A stretch of 64,000 nucleotides of DNA, from positions 5,157,501-5,221,500 of the forward strand of contig NZ_CP024985.1 in assembly GCF_002803845.1 (NCBI RefSeq), in the 5' to 3' direction. This stretch comes from Streptomyces lavendulae subsp. lavendulae. Its GTDB lineage: Bacteria > Actinomycetota > Actinomycetes > Streptomycetales > Streptomycetaceae. The first letter of the stretch is position 1. The number at the start of each line of letters is the position of its first letter. Of the stretch, positions 1-10,967 are shown in pieces. Below the pieces are notes generated by a model. It was not told where the DNA came from. It was given only the letters and a program-made list of their open reading frames with translations, and made no database searches. A program made the translations under genes and the position numbers.

Positions 1-3450
<3,450 letters not shown>

Positions 3451-3453
3451 AGT

Positions 3454-3476
3454 TGCTCGCGTCCACTGTGTTAGTT
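3454..3476 (+). other. 23S rRNA processing stem, 3' arm
   Basis: Reverse complement of 301-322, with a 17-bp perfect core (3454-3470) extended by five more pairs across a single-base bulge. Together the arms would close the 23S precursor in a long helix. Confidence 0.85.
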
Positions 3477-3522
3477 CTGAAGTAACGGACCGTGTCCATG
3501 CCCGGTTGGTCAACTTCATAGT

Positions 3523-3641
3523 GTTTCGGTGGTCATAGCGTTAGGGAAACGCCCGGTTACATTCCGAACCCGGAAGCTAAGCCTTTCAGCGCCGATGGTA
3601 CTGCAGGGGGGACCCTGTGGGAGAGTAGGACGCCGCCGAAC
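3523..3641 (+). rRNA. 5S rRNA
   Basis: About 119 bases from GTTTCGGTGGTCATAGCG to CGCCGCCGAAC. The two ends are complementary (CGGTGG... with ...CCGCCG), forming helix I. The internal CATTCCGAACCCGGAAGCTAAG is the standard 5S loop sequence. It lies about 70 bases after the 23S end and directly before a strong terminator, completing the 16S-23S-5S order. Confidence 0.96.
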
Positions 3642-3653
3642 AATCATTGTGGG

Positions 3654-3683
3654 AAAGCCCCGCACCTTATGGTGCGGGGCTTT
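3654..3683 (+). terminator. rRNA operon terminator
   Basis: A 13-bp perfect hairpin (3654-3666 with 3671-3683, loop TTAT) whose 3' arm ends in TTTT. It is an intrinsic terminator 12 bases after 5S. The AAA at the 5' arm lets it also work for the convergent minus-strand gene. Confidence 0.9.
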
Positions 3684-3733
3684 TCTGCGTTTACGGACCG
3701 GTTCCGGGACTGACGTATCCCGGCGCAGCCCCT

Positions 3734-4330
3734 TCACCAGTCGGCGGGATAGCTCTTGAGGCTGGTCGTGTCGAGCGTCCAACGGCCGGCGGTGACGGTG
3801 TCGCCGAAGGCGTAGGGGACCGTCTTGCGGTAGCGGATGCCGTCGGGGCCCTGTGAGGGGTCGCTGTGCACGGTCACGGCCTTCTTGTCCCTGCGGGGGT
3901 CCACGACGACATACGTTGGGACGCCCATCCTCGGGTAGTCGTGCAGCTTGTCACGGATGTCGGTGAGCGAGTTCGTGCGCGAGACGACCTCCACCACCAT
4001 CAGGACATCGCGCGAGTTGACGACCTTCGCCGTGTCATCGGTGTCCTCTTCCGCGATGACCATGAGATCGGGGACCTTGGTCAGGCCTGTGTGGGGATCG
4101 CCCATGTTCGTGTCGTTGAGCGCCATGACCTCCGGGGTCTGGGCCTCGATCTGGCGGCGGAGCCGCACCACGTTGAGTCCGTGGGGAGCCGTGGGGCTCA
4201 TCAGCGTGAGGAAGATCTGACCGTCGGTGGTCTGTACCTTCCACTGGTCCTCCTGGTGCTCCGCCAGCTCCGCGAGCTGCTCCGCGAAATCGTGCATGCG
4301 GCGCATCTGCTCGGGGGTGAGGTCGGCCAT
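3734..4330 (-). CDS. Uma2 family (PD-(D/E)XK-fold) protein
   Basis: A 198-aa protein of the Uma2/DUF820 restriction-endonuclease-fold family, which is common and multicopy in Streptomyces. The fold is seen in the VPDLMVI strand, the following LMVVEVVSRTN strand with its acidic residue, and the downstream IRDKLHDY lysine; these fit a PD-(D/E)XK metal site. The N-terminal helical part (MADLTPEQMRRMHDFAEQ) is also usual. The ATG is preceded by AGGAGG with good spacing. It stands alone, convergent with the rRNA operon. Its substrate and biological role are unknown; nuclease activity is inferred from the fold only. Confidence 0.8.
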   Translation of the reverse strand: MADLTPEQMRRMHDFAEQLAELAEHQEDQWKVQTTDGQIFLTLMSPTAPHGLNVVRLRRQIEAQTPEVMALNDTNMGDPHTGLTKVPDLMVIAEEDTDDTAKVVNSRDVLMVVEVVSRTNSLTDIRDKLHDYPRMGVPTYVVVDPRRDKKAVTVHSDPSQGPDGIRYRKTVPYAFGDTVTAGRWTLDTTSLKSYPADW

Positions 4331-4398
4331 GGTGTCCTCCTGGTGGGTCCCCGACCAGGGTATCCAGCTGAAGCCTGTGGGCGAGCGGTGCGGGAAGG

Positions 4399-5709
4399 CT
4401 AGAGCCGGCCGGCGGCCTTGAGGGAGAGGTAGGCGTCGGCCAGGGCGGGGGCCAGGGTGTCGGGGGTGGCGTCGACGACGTGGACGCCGTGGCGGGAGAG
4501 CTGCTCGGCCGTGCGCAGCCGCTGGGAGCCGGTACGGGTGGCCGCGGCGGCCTCGTAGACGGCGTCCAGGGAGCCGCGGGAGGCGGCCATCTCCGCGATG
4601 TGCGGGTCCGCCACGGACGCCAGGATCACCGTGTGCCGCTGGGTGAGGCGCGGCAGGAGCGGGAGCAGGCCCTCCTCGATCGGGGCCGCGTCCAGGCTGG
4701 TCAGCAGCACCACGAGGGAGCGGCGCGGGGCGCCGCGCAGGATCGTGGAGACCAGTGCGCGGGAGTCCGTCTCGACGAGTGCCGGTTCGAGGCCGGCCAT
4801 GGCGTTCACGAAGGCGGGCAGGGTGTCGGCCGCGGAGCGGCCCTGGACCTGGGCGCGCGGTCGCCGGTCGTGGGCCAGCAGGTCGACGCGGTCGCCGGCG
4901 CGGGTCGCCAGGGCGGCGAGCAGCAGGGCCGCGTCCATGGCGGAGTCCAGGCGGGGGGCGTCGCCTACGCGGCCCGCGGCGGTGCGGCCGGTGTCCAGGC
5001 AGATCAGGATGTGCCGGTCGCGTTCGGGGCGCCAGGTGCGGACGGCGACCTTGTTCCGGCGGGCGGTGGCCCGCCAGTCGATGGAGCGGGTGTCGTCGCC
5101 GGGGACGTAGTCGCGGAGGCTGTCGAACTCGGTGCCCTCGCCGCGGGTGAGGACGCTGGTGCGGCCGTCCAGTTCGCGCAGGCGGGCGAGGCGGGACGGG
5201 AGGTGCTTGCGGCTCGTGAAGGGGGGCAGGACCCGCACGGTCCAGGGGACGGTGTGCGAGCCCTGGCGGGCGAGCAGGCGGAGCGGACCGTAGGAGCGGA
5301 TCGTGATGCGGTCCGCCCGGCGGTCGCCGCGCCGGGTGGGGCGCAGGCGGGTGGTCAGGCGGCGGCGCTCGCCGGCGGGGACCGTCAGGGAGTGGCGGGA
5401 GGCGGCGGCCTCGGTGCCCGGGGTCCAGCTGCTCGGCGGCCAGGCGTCGCGCACGTCGGCGCGGAGCGTGCGGGTGCCCGGGTTGGTGAGGGTGAGGTGC
5501 ACGTCGGCCGGCTCGCCGAGGCGGACCGAGGTGGCGCCCGAGCGGGCCGGCTTCAGGGTGCGTACGGGGGCCGCCAGGGCGTAGTCGACGGCGCAGGCCA
5601 GGGCGAGGGAGCCGTTGACCGCGAGGAGGCCCGTCCAGCTCGGTCCGAGGAGCCCTACGGGGACGCTGCCGAGGGCCGCCAGCAGGGCGGCGCGTCCGGT
5701 GAGGGCCAT
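4399..5709 (-). CDS. DUF58 domain-containing protein
   Basis: A 436-aa membrane-anchored protein. Two hydrophobic stretches lie in the first 50 residues. An Ig-like/beta middle segment follows, then the DUF58 core with the diagnostic GTEFDSLRDYVPGDD...IDWRATAR block and a von Willebrand A-like half (HILICLDTGRT; SLVVLLTSLD). DUF58 proteins pair with MoxR AAA+ ATPases. Here the MoxR stop and this ATG share one base (TGATG), so the two are almost certainly co-translated. It is the last gene of the set. The molecular function of the pair in Streptomyces is not established. Confidence 0.88.
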   Translation of the reverse strand: MALTGRAALLAALGSVPVGLLGPSWTGLLAVNGSLALACAVDYALAAPVRTLKPARSGATSVRLGEPADVHLTLTNPGTRTLRADVRDAWPPSSWTPGTEAAASRHSLTVPAGERRRLTTRLRPTRRGDRRADRITIRSYGPLRLLARQGSHTVPWTVRVLPPFTSRKHLPSRLARLRELDGRTSVLTRGEGTEFDSLRDYVPGDDTRSIDWRATARRNKVAVRTWRPERDRHILICLDTGRTAAGRVGDAPRLDSAMDAALLLAALATRAGDRVDLLAHDRRPRAQVQGRSAADTLPAFVNAMAGLEPALVETDSRALVSTILRGAPRRSLVVLLTSLDAAPIEEGLLPLLPRLTQRHTVILASVADPHIAEMAASRGSLDAVYEAAAATRTGSQRLRTAEQLSRHGVHVVDATPDTLAPALADAYLSLKAAGRL

Positions 5710-6671
5710 CAGCGGGGGACCGGGACGCGGGTGAGGATCGCGGAGATGACGCTGTCGGAGGTGACGCCCTCCATCTCGGCTTCCGGGCGGAGCTGCACGC
5801 GGTGGCGCAGGGTCGGGAGGGCGAGGGCCTTCACGTCGTCGGGGGTGACGTAGTCGCGGCCGGTGAGCCAGGCCCAGGCGCGGGCGGTGGCGAGCAGGGC
5901 GGTGGCGCCGCGCGGGGAGACGCCGAGGGTGAGGGAGGGCGATTCGCGGGTGGCACGGCAGATGTCGACGACGTAGGCGGTGATCTCGGGGGAGACGGTG
6001 GTCTCCTCGACGGCCTTGCGGGCGGCTTCGAGGTCGCGGGGACCGGCGACCGGGCGGATGCCGGCGGCGTGCAGGTCGCGCGGGTCGAAGCCGGCGGCGT
6101 GCCGGGTCAGGACCCCGATCTCGTCCTCGCGGGAGGGCAGCGGGACCGTCAGCTTGAGGAGGAAGCGGTCCAGTTGGGCCTCGGGGAGGGGGTAGGTGCC
6201 CTCGTACTCGACCGGGTTCATGGTGGCGGCGACGAGGAACGGCTCGGGGAGCCTGCGGGGGGTGCCGTCGACGGTGACCTGGCGCTCCTCCATCGCTTCG
6301 AGGAGCGAGGACTGGGTCTTGGGGGGCGTGCGGTTGATCTCGTCGGCGAGGAGGAGGTTGGTGAAGACCGGGCCGTCCTGGAAGGAGAACTCGGCGGTCC
6401 GGGCGTCGTAGACGAGGGAGCCGGTGACGTCGGTCGGCATCAGGTCGGGGGTGAACTGGACGCGCTTGGTGTCGAGTTCGAGGGAGGCGGCGAGGGCGCG
6501 GACCAGGAGGGTCTTGGCGACGCCGGGGACGCCTTCGAGGAGGACGTGGCCCCGGCACAGGAGGGCGACGACGAGACCGGTGACGGCGGAGTCCTGGCCG
6601 ACCACGGCCTTGGCGATCTCGGTGCGGAGCGCTTCCAGGGAGGAACGGGCGCTGTCCGTGGTGGCCGTCAT
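5709..6671 (-). CDS. MoxR family AAA+ ATPase
   Basis: A 320-aa ATPase with Walker A GVPGVAKT near residue 50 and Walker B LLLADEINR followed by the MoxR signature KTQSSLLEAMEERQV. A sensor region (AATMNPVEYEGTYPLPEAQ) and a C-terminal lid follow. MoxR proteins act as chaperone-like ATPases on a partner with a VWA domain, here probably the DUF58 protein encoded immediately downstream. The start was placed at ATG 6671, which overlaps the DUF4350 stop by four bases (ATGA). Longer versions of the frame run antisense-like through low-quality Arg/Pro-rich sequence and are rejected. Confidence 0.92.
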   Translation of the reverse strand: MTATTDSARSSLEALRTEIAKAVVGQDSAVTGLVVALLCRGHVLLEGVPGVAKTLLVRALAASLELDTKRVQFTPDLMPTDVTGSLVYDARTAEFSFQDGPVFTNLLLADEINRTPPKTQSSLLEAMEERQVTVDGTPRRLPEPFLVAATMNPVEYEGTYPLPEAQLDRFLLKLTVPLPSREDEIGVLTRHAAGFDPRDLHAAGIRPVAGPRDLEAARKAVEETTVSPEITAYVVDICRATRESPSLTLGVSPRGATALLATARAWAWLTGRDYVTPDDVKALALPTLRHRVQLRPEAEMEGVTSDSVISAILTRVPVPR

Positions 6672-8131
6672 GAGGAGCGGACCTCTCTTTCGAGGGCGTC
6701 GAGGTGGTCGGCGAGCGCGACGAGTGCCGCGTCGTCGGCGGGGGTGGTGCCGAAGAGGAGGGCGGCCGGGTCGGACGGGCGTCCGCCGGCGGTGAGGCGG
6801 GCCGATACGGCGGGGACCAGGGCAGCGGGGTCGTGGGCCTGCGGGGCCGGTACGCCGACCAGCGGGGCGAGGCGTTCGCGGGCGGCGGCGCGCAGCACGG
6901 TCGCGGCGCGGTCGCGGGCGTCGGCCCTGCGGTAGAGGCGGGCGTGGCCCTCGGTGGCCTCGGAGGCGCGGATGGCGACCGGGAGGTCCTCGGTGACGAG
7001 GGGGCCGAGCCGGCGGGCCCGCCACAGGGCGGCGAGGGCGGCGGCGAAGAACAGCTGGAGCAGGGCCCAGGTCCAGCCGGCCGGGACCAGGTCGAGGAGG
7101 GAGGGGTCCTGGGCGTCGGTGCCGGGGTCGGCGGACATGTCCGCGGGGGTGGGCAGGTACCAGACCAGTTCCGGGCGGGAGCCGAGGAGCTGGAGGGCGA
7201 GGGAGGCGTTGCCCTCGTCGGCGAGGCGCTTGTTGAGCAGGAAGGTCTCGGAGCCGAGGAGGACGGTGTCGCCGCCCTTGGTGGTGCTGGGGAGCACGAG
7301 CAGGGTGGGGTGGCCGCCGCTGGGGTAGCAGCCGGTGGCCCCGGGGAGGTCGGTGGTGTAGCGGAGGCCGTCGCCGGTGCCGGCCCGGCCGGCCGTGCCG
7401 GCGGAGGGGAGGGTGCAGGCGGGGGTGCCGGGGTCGAGGTCGCGCTGGTGGGCGAAGCCCTTGGCGTGGGCGGCGGGGGCCAGTTCCGGGAGGGCGGGGC
7501 TGCCGGGGGCGACGAGGACGGTGCGGCCGCCGGAGAGGTCGATGGCCGAGCGGATGGCGCGCCGCTGGGGTTCGCCGAGCAGGTCGGGGTCGGCGACGAG
7601 GAGGGTGGTGCCGGGGCCGGCGGCCGCGGCGGCCTCCTGGGCGTCGGTGACCACGCGGGTGGTGACGCCGCGCTCCTTGAGGAGCTGGGCGAGGGCGCGG
7701 CTGCCGTCAGGGTCGGCGGAGCGGGGGTCGAGCCGGCCGTGGTGGTCGCCGGCCTGGAGGCCGGCGAGGGCGACGGCGGCGGTGAGCAGGACGGCGACCG
7801 CGAGGAGGAAGCCGCGGGCCCGGGTCCAGAGCTGGGCGCGGGTGAGGGCGGTGGAGGTGGTGCCCGTGCCCTGGCCGGGCGGGGTGGTGGGGTGGCCGGG
7901 GCCGCCGGAGCCGCCGGGGTGCGTGCCGTCCGTTCCGTGATCGGTGCCTGGACGGGCGGGCCCGGTGTCGGTGGTGGTGCCCGAAGGGGCCGGCATGGCG
8001 GTGTTCCGGGGGTGTCCGGTCCCGTTTCCGGTGCCCGAAAGGGCGGGCGTGGTGGTGTCCTGGGCGGGGCCGGTGCCGTTGCCGGGGTCCGGAGGGGTGG
8101 GCCGGGTGGGGTCGGGTGGGGTGGGTGTCAT
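6668..8131 (-). CDS. DUF4350 domain-containing membrane protein
   Basis: About 487 aa. The first ~95 residues are low-complexity Thr/Pro/Gly (repeats of the type GTGPAQDTTTPALSGTGN). A transmembrane helix (FLLAVAVLLTAAVALAGL) follows, then the DUF4350 domain beginning with HHGRLDPRSADPDGSRALAQLL, a second helix near WTWALLQLFFAAALAAL, and a cytoplasmic tail. DUF4350 neighbours MoxR-DUF58 genes widely in actinobacteria. ATG 8131 overlaps the upstream DUF4129 stop by four bases. Function is unknown. The repetitive N-terminus makes the exact start the least secure part. Confidence 0.82.
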   Translation of the reverse strand: MTPTPPDPTRPTPPDPGNGTGPAQDTTTPALSGTGNGTGHPRNTAMPAPSGTTTDTGPARPGTDHGTDGTHPGGSGGPGHPTTPPGQGTGTTSTALTRAQLWTRARGFLLAVAVLLTAAVALAGLQAGDHHGRLDPRSADPDGSRALAQLLKERGVTTRVVTDAQEAAAAAGPGTTLLVADPDLLGEPQRRAIRSAIDLSGGRTVLVAPGSPALPELAPAAHAKGFAHQRDLDPGTPACTLPSAGTAGRAGTGDGLRYTTDLPGATGCYPSGGHPTLLVLPSTTKGGDTVLLGSETFLLNKRLADEGNASLALQLLGSRPELVWYLPTPADMSADPGTDAQDPSLLDLVPAGWTWALLQLFFAAALAALWRARRLGPLVTEDLPVAIRASEATEGHARLYRRADARDRAATVLRAAARERLAPLVGVPAPQAHDPAALVPAVSARLTAGGRPSDPAALLFGTTPADDAALVALADHLDALEREVRSS

Positions 8132-8808
8132 GGGGTGGGGCCCGTCAGGAGGGGCTTCGTGCGGGTCAGGGTGAGGTCGAGGTCGCGCAGGCGGGCGTAG
8201 GTGCCGGGGTCGCCGGTGCGGCCGCCGTAGGTGACGTCGTCGAAGGCGCGGGCCGCCGCGCGCAGGTCCTCGGCGTGGCCGGGGAGGGAGGCGGCGGCTT
8301 CGGCGGCGGCCTCGTCGGCGGTGCGGCCGGGGCGGGGGTCGAGGAGGGTGCGTTCCTCCAGGGAGCGGACGACGGCGCGCATGCGTTCCTGGACGGCCTC
8401 GGTCCAGCGGCCGGCGTCGGCGTGGGCCTCGGCGGCCGCGCGGTGGTCGGCGGCGCTGCGCGGGCCGTCGTCGAAGAGGGTGCCGGCGCCGGTGGCGGTG
8501 CGGCGGGGGGTGCCCAGGCGCCACCACAGGGCGGCGACGGCCAGGACGACGAGGAGGACGATGGCGAGGAGACCGAGCCCGCCGCCCGGAGTGGCTCCGG
8601 CGGCGCGGTCGAGGAACTCGCCTATCCACTCCCAGAAGCGGTCCAGGGCGCGCTGGAGGAGCCCCGGGTCGTCCTGGTGGTACACGGGCTTGGACAGCTC
8701 GTGTTCGGCCGCCTCGCGGGCCGCCTCGCGCGACGTGGTCGGTGGTGGTGTCCCGTCGCGCGGCAGCAGGGCCGCCGCGGCCGTGACGATGAGTCCCCCC
8801 GTGCTCAT
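8128..8808 (-). CDS. DUF4129 domain-containing protein
   Basis: A 226-aa protein. An N-terminal hydrophobic segment (GGLIVTAAAALL) and a central transmembrane helix (GLLAIVLLVVLAVAALWW) precede a cytoplasmic DUF4129 domain with ERMRAVVRSLEERTLLDPRPGRTADE. DUF4129 is typically found beside transglutaminase or MoxR/DUF58 genes. The chosen ATG lies 7 bases after the upstream stop, and the gene overlaps DUF4350 by 4 bases. A longer frame reaching 8925 would run back into the preceding gene and is not preferred. Confidence 0.85.
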   Translation of the reverse strand: MSTGGLIVTAAAALLPRDGTPPPTTSREAAREAAEHELSKPVYHQDDPGLLQRALDRFWEWIGEFLDRAAGATPGGGLGLLAIVLLVVLAVAALWWRLGTPRRTATGAGTLFDDGPRSAADHRAAAEAHADAGRWTEAVQERMRAVVRSLEERTLLDPRPGRTADEAAAEAAASLPGHAEDLRAAARAFDDVTYGGRTGDPGTYARLRDLDLTLTRTKPLLTGPTP

Positions 8809-8815
8809 CAGTGCG

Positions 8816-10042
8816 TCAGCCTCCGGTGACCAGTCCGCCGCCGTCCTGGCCGGCGGCCCGGGCGAGTTCCAGGTCCAGGGCCTCGCGGCGGATGCGCTGG
8901 TCGACGTAGAGGAGGGTGGTGACACCCGTCTGCATCGGCAGGGTGACGGTGGCGGCGACGACCGATCCGATCGCGGTGATGATCAGGAAGGGCCAGCCCA
9001 TTTCCGCGGAGCCGTCGAGCAGGGAGCCGAAGCCGCCGGGGGTCAGGAACAGGGCGACGGCCGCGAACGGCATGACGATGATCGCGGAGGTGATCCCCCG
9101 GAGCACCCAGGTCAGCAGGCTGATGCCGAAGATCCGCCACCACGAGCCGCGGACCAGCTTGGCGGAGCGCTTGAGGGAGGCGGTGACCGAGCCGCGCTCC
9201 AGCACCAGCGCGGGCGGCGCCAGCACGAAGGTCACGTAGAACCAGGCCAGGAGCGCCATGGAGACGGGGACGCCCAGGACCGCCAGACCGGCGCTGCCCG
9301 CGAGGATGCCGGGCAGCAGCGGCAGGACGGCGGCGGCGAGGGCGCCCAGCAGAAGGAGGGCGATGAGGCCGGCCAGGCGCGGGGCCAGCGGGCGGACGGC
9401 CCGCAGGGTGGCGGGGAGCGTGGAGGACCGGCCGAGGACGGCGTGGCTGACGACGGGCGCGAGCAGTGCGGTGACCAGGAACAGCCCGAGGATCTCCAGG
9501 TAGTACTCGGCGCCGTACAGGAGCGCGGTGTCGCCGAGGAGCTTGCTCGTCTCGGCGGCGCTCGGCGTCCGGCCGGTGGTGATCACGGCGCTGTCCATGG
9601 TGGCGCGCTGGACGAAGAGCAGCGCGATCTGGGAGAGGGCGGCGACGACCAGGCTGATGGACAGGACGGGGCGCCAGTGGCCGCGCAGGGTGCTCACGGC
9701 GCCGTCGAGGATCTCGCCGAGGCCCAGGGGGCGCAGCGGGATGACGCCGGGCTTGGCGGCGGCCGGCGGGCCGCCCCAGCCGCCGGGGTGGGCGTACGGG
9801 GCGCCGTAGGGCGTGCCGGGCTGCTGCTGCGGTCCGGAGTCGTACGATCCCCAGCCGGTCTGCTGCTGCGGAGCCGGGGCCTCGGGCGGGGTCCGGCCCT
9901 CGGCCGGGCTCGACCACTGGCCGGGCGGCGGCTGGGTGGCCGACCATTTGCCGTCGGCGGGCGGCGCGGCGGGCCGGTCGCCTTCGGGGCGCCGGTCGTC
10001 GGACGGGGATCCGGGCGTGGCCCAGCCCGGAGAGTCGTTCAT
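8816..10042 (-). CDS. glycerophosphoryl diester phosphodiesterase membrane domain-like protein
   Basis: A 408-aa integral membrane protein. A Pro/Gln-rich cytoplasmic N-terminus of ~120 residues (QQQPGTPYGAPYAHPGGWGG) is followed by the family block GVIPLRPLGLGEILDGAVSTL and about six transmembrane helices. The architecture resembles proteins called GDPD membrane domain or DUF7847/7544, which lack the catalytic phosphodiesterase domain. AAGGAG lies five bases before ATG 10042. It heads the minus-strand set leading into DUF4129-DUF4350-MoxR-DUF58 and is divergent from mtrA. Function is unknown; a scaffold or membrane role is only a guess. Confidence 0.8.
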   Translation of the reverse strand: MNDSPGWATPGSPSDDRRPEGDRPAAPPADGKWSATQPPPGQWSSPAEGRTPPEAPAPQQQTGWGSYDSGPQQQPGTPYGAPYAHPGGWGGPPAAAKPGVIPLRPLGLGEILDGAVSTLRGHWRPVLSISLVVAALSQIALLFVQRATMDSAVITTGRTPSAAETSKLLGDTALLYGAEYYLEILGLFLVTALLAPVVSHAVLGRSSTLPATLRAVRPLAPRLAGLIALLLLGALAAAVLPLLPGILAGSAGLAVLGVPVSMALLAWFYVTFVLAPPALVLERGSVTASLKRSAKLVRGSWWRIFGISLLTWVLRGITSAIIVMPFAAVALFLTPGGFGSLLDGSAEMGWPFLIITAIGSVVAATVTLPMQTGVTTLLYVDQRIRREALDLELARAAGQDGGGLVTGG

Positions 10043-10276
10043 CGTCGCTCCTTCACGTGCGCCCGCCGCGGCCGGCGCGCTGGTCGGCTGCCATCGTGCC
10101 ACGGGGACCACGGAACGAACCGGCCGTACCCCCGGGTTCCCGGGCCGCTCGCCCTTCAATTGTCGCGTGGATCCGGGGCAGACTGGTCGTCCTGATCACC
10201 ACGCAGGTCCGAGGGGCGATTTCCAGCCCTTTTGGCTGTGGGACAGCTCACCGCCGGGTAACGATTAGCTAATGGG
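10043..10276. promoter_or_regulatory. divergent intergenic region, mtrA and membrane-protein set
   Basis: 234 bases between divergent genes, so it should hold promoters for both. The most regular element is the perfect 10-bp palindrome ATTAGCTAAT (10264-10273), three bases before the first mtrA ATG. I cannot place a convincing -35/-10 pair on either side. Confidence 0.5.
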
Positions 10277-10966
10277 ATGATGTCAAGCATGAAGGGACGA
10301 GTCCTTGTCGTCGACGACGACACCGCGCTGGCCGAGATGCTCGGCATTGTGCTGCGTGGAGAAGGTTTTGAGCCGTCGTTCGTAGCGGACGGCGACAAGG
10401 CACTGGCTGCCTTCCGGGAGGCGAAGCCGGATCTGGTGCTGCTCGACCTCATGCTGCCCGGACGGGACGGCATAGAGGTCTGCAGGCTGATCCGCGCGGA
10501 GTCGGGCGTACCGATTGTCATGCTCACCGCCAAGAGCGACACGGTGGACGTGGTGGTGGGCCTGGAGTCCGGCGCCGACGACTACATCGTCAAGCCGTTC
10601 AAGCCGAAGGAGCTGGTCGCCCGCATCCGGGCGCGCCTGCGCCGGTCGGAGGAGCCCGCACCCGAGCAGCTGGTCATCGGTGACCTGGTCATCGACGTGG
10701 CCGGGCACTCGGTCAAGCGCGAGGGCACCTCGATCGCCCTGACCCCGCTGGAGTTCGACCTGCTGGTCGCCCTGGCGCGCAAGCCCTGGCAGGTGTTCAC
10801 CCGCGAGGTGCTGCTGGAGCAGGTCTGGGGCTACCGGCACGCGGCGGACACCCGCCTGGTCAACGTGCACGTGCAGCGGCTGCGCTCCAAGGTCGAGAAG
10901 GACCCGGAGCGCCCCGAGATCGTCGTGACGGTCCGCGGTGTGGGCTACAAGGCAGGACCGAGCTGA
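10277..10966 (+). CDS. mtrA: two-component response regulator MtrA
   Basis: A 229-aa OmpR/PhoB-type regulator. The receiver domain (residues ~6-120) has the acidic pocket VVDDD (D13-D15), phospho-acceptor D57 in LLDLMLPG, and the conserved lysine in VKPFKPKEL. The C-terminal winged helix contains LTPLEFDLLVALARKPWQV and the wing VRGVGYKA. MtrA is the essential or near-essential actinobacterial regulator of cell envelope and development; it pairs with the kinase encoded one base downstream. Three in-frame ATGs (10277, 10280, 10289) are possible; 10289 gives the minimal MKGRVLVVDDD form. Confidence 0.97.
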   Translation: MMSSMKGRVLVVDDDTALAEMLGIVLRGEGFEPSFVADGDKALAAFREAKPDLVLLDLMLPGRDGIEVCRLIRAESGVPIVMLTAKSDTVDVVVGLESGADDYIVKPFKPKELVARIRARLRRSEEPAPEQLVIGDLVIDVAGHSVKREGTSIALTPLEFDLLVALARKPWQVFTREVLLEQVWGYRHAADTRLVNVHVQRLRSKVEKDPERPEIVVTVRGVGYKAGPS

Positions 10967-10967
10967 C

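Noticed and set aside
5710..6558. Long N-terminal extension of the DUF58 frame
   Set aside because: The extension is Arg/Pro-rich sequence in the wrong frame of the MoxR gene; the true start is the ATG at 5709 overlapping the MoxR stop.
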